Source: Bacteroidota bacterium (GTDB lineage: Bacteria > Bacteroidota > Bacteroidia > AKYH767-A > OLB10). Taken from it: 51,010 nt of DNA. This document shows positions 50,538 to 51,010 of this stretch, piece by piece; position 1 is the first letter of the stretch, and every line of letters starts with the position of its first letter. Both the position numbers and the translations under genes were made by a program. Location: positions 1 to 51,010 of the forward strand of contig JADJMG010000033.1 in assembly GCA_016709725.1 (NCBI GenBank). Direction: 5' to 3'. The notes under the pieces were generated by a model that had not been told where the DNA came from, searched no databases, and was given only the letters and a program-made list of their open reading frames with translations.

Positions 50538-51010
50538 ATGCAAAACAGTACCCCCCAATATTTGCTTGATGTAAAAAACCTTTCTGTTTCTTTTCGGAAT
50601 GAAAAAACCGTTTTTAAAGCAGTAGATGATATTTCATTTACGATACAACCTGAGAAACGATAGGAATAGTAGGTGAGTCAGGCTCAGGAAATCGGTGACC
50701 TCTTTGTCATTGATGAAATTAATAGCCAAACCAGCCGGAAATATTGATAGTGGATCCGCTTCCTTGCATACGAAGTCCAATGGTGGCCTAAATCTGTTAT
50801 CGCTCTCTGATAAAGAAATTCGTAAATACAGAGGAAATGATATTGCCATGATTTTTCAAGAGCCGATGACTTCTCTCAATCCCGTGTTTACGTGCGGCGA
50901 CCAAGTGGCAGAAGCATTACGATTGCATAAAAAAATGTCCCGCAAAGAAGCTCGTATCGAAACAATAAAACTTTTTGATAAAGTAAAGTTGCCTCGAGCC
51001 GAATCCATGT
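50538..51010 (+). CDS. Dpp/Opp-type ABC transporter ATP-binding protein (partial)
   Basis: Starts ATG 50538 (MQNSTPQYLLDVKNLSVSFR) and runs off the right edge. At least three breaks (near 50655, 50693 and 50755) interrupt the frame. Reading through them gives the Walker A motif GIVGESGSGKS, then SVTSLSLMKLIAKPAGNIDS, then the Q-loop region IAMIFQEPMTSLNPVFTCGD. The FQEPMTSLNP sequence is characteristic of the peptide/nickel ABC ATPase family (DppD/OppD-type, often fused in Bacteroidota). It would power import of di- or oligopeptides. The C-terminal half is outside the window. Confidence 0.8.

Noticed and set aside
1..51010. tRNA or rRNA genes and riboswitches
   Set aside because: I saw no cloverleaf-like sequence with a conserved T-loop, no rRNA signature and no recognisable riboswitch core while reading. 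A covariance-model scan would be needed to exclude small ones.

Overview
The window looks like a chromosomal segment from a Bacteroidota (Flavobacteriia/Sphingobacteriia-like) bacterium. The evidence is an AT-rich composition, seven cargo-type genes with type IX secretion (T9SS) C-terminal sorting signals, a PorG-like barrel, a CarboxypepD_reg/TonB receptor, DUF3098/DUF3108/DUF4468 genes, and the order ftsX-DUF3098-uppP-truB-queA-ispD, which from memory is a common Bacteroidota arrangement. Many genes are split by one-base frame breaks, often in short homopolymers. Because the essential gene leuS has three such breaks, I read most of them as sequencing or assembly indels and annotate the pieces as single genes.

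Layout: 1-679 is the broken 3' end of a T9SS cargo gene. 1163-5051 is a plus-strand 'light' operon: two tiny membrane proteins, an SDR, DUF2805/TIGR03643, a flavin reductase, the DUF2256 zinc ribbon and a cryptochrome/photolyase. It faces a secreted fungalysin (M36) metalloprotease across a shared terminator. 9.3-17.2 kb carries a LamG lectin-like secreted protein, a PorG-like barrel, a TonB-dependent receptor and a lamin-tail-domain secreted protein. 17.3-30.5 kb is a housekeeping block: asd, DUF3108, scpB, leuS, ftsX, DUF3098, uppP, truB, queA, ispD, a LysM D,D-carboxypeptidase and DUF4468. An amidohydrolase follows. 32-50 kb is accessory: solo IS21-type ends, a two-gene operon of T9SS surface proteins (one about 2,230 aa), a structurally complete IS66 element in rearranged surroundings, a decayed receiver-domain fragment, and a roughly 1,890-aa T9SS protein with about 16 MopE-type acidic repeats. 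The window ends inside a Dpp/Opp-type ABC ATPase gene.

The most unusual object is leuS. Its CP1 editing domain carries an in-frame insertion of about 255 residues. The insertion consists of a DUF559 (Vsr-like, PD-(D/E)XK) nuclease domain followed by two identical 123-bp copies of a GC-rich palindromic repeat and a third, different palindromic repeat, all translated. It looks like a nuclease-plus-repeat mobile cassette tolerated inside an essential tRNA synthetase, comparable in principle to Rickettsia palindromic elements or homing-endonuclease cassettes. The light operon, whose photolyase lacks the usual Fe-S cluster cysteines, is the second point of interest.
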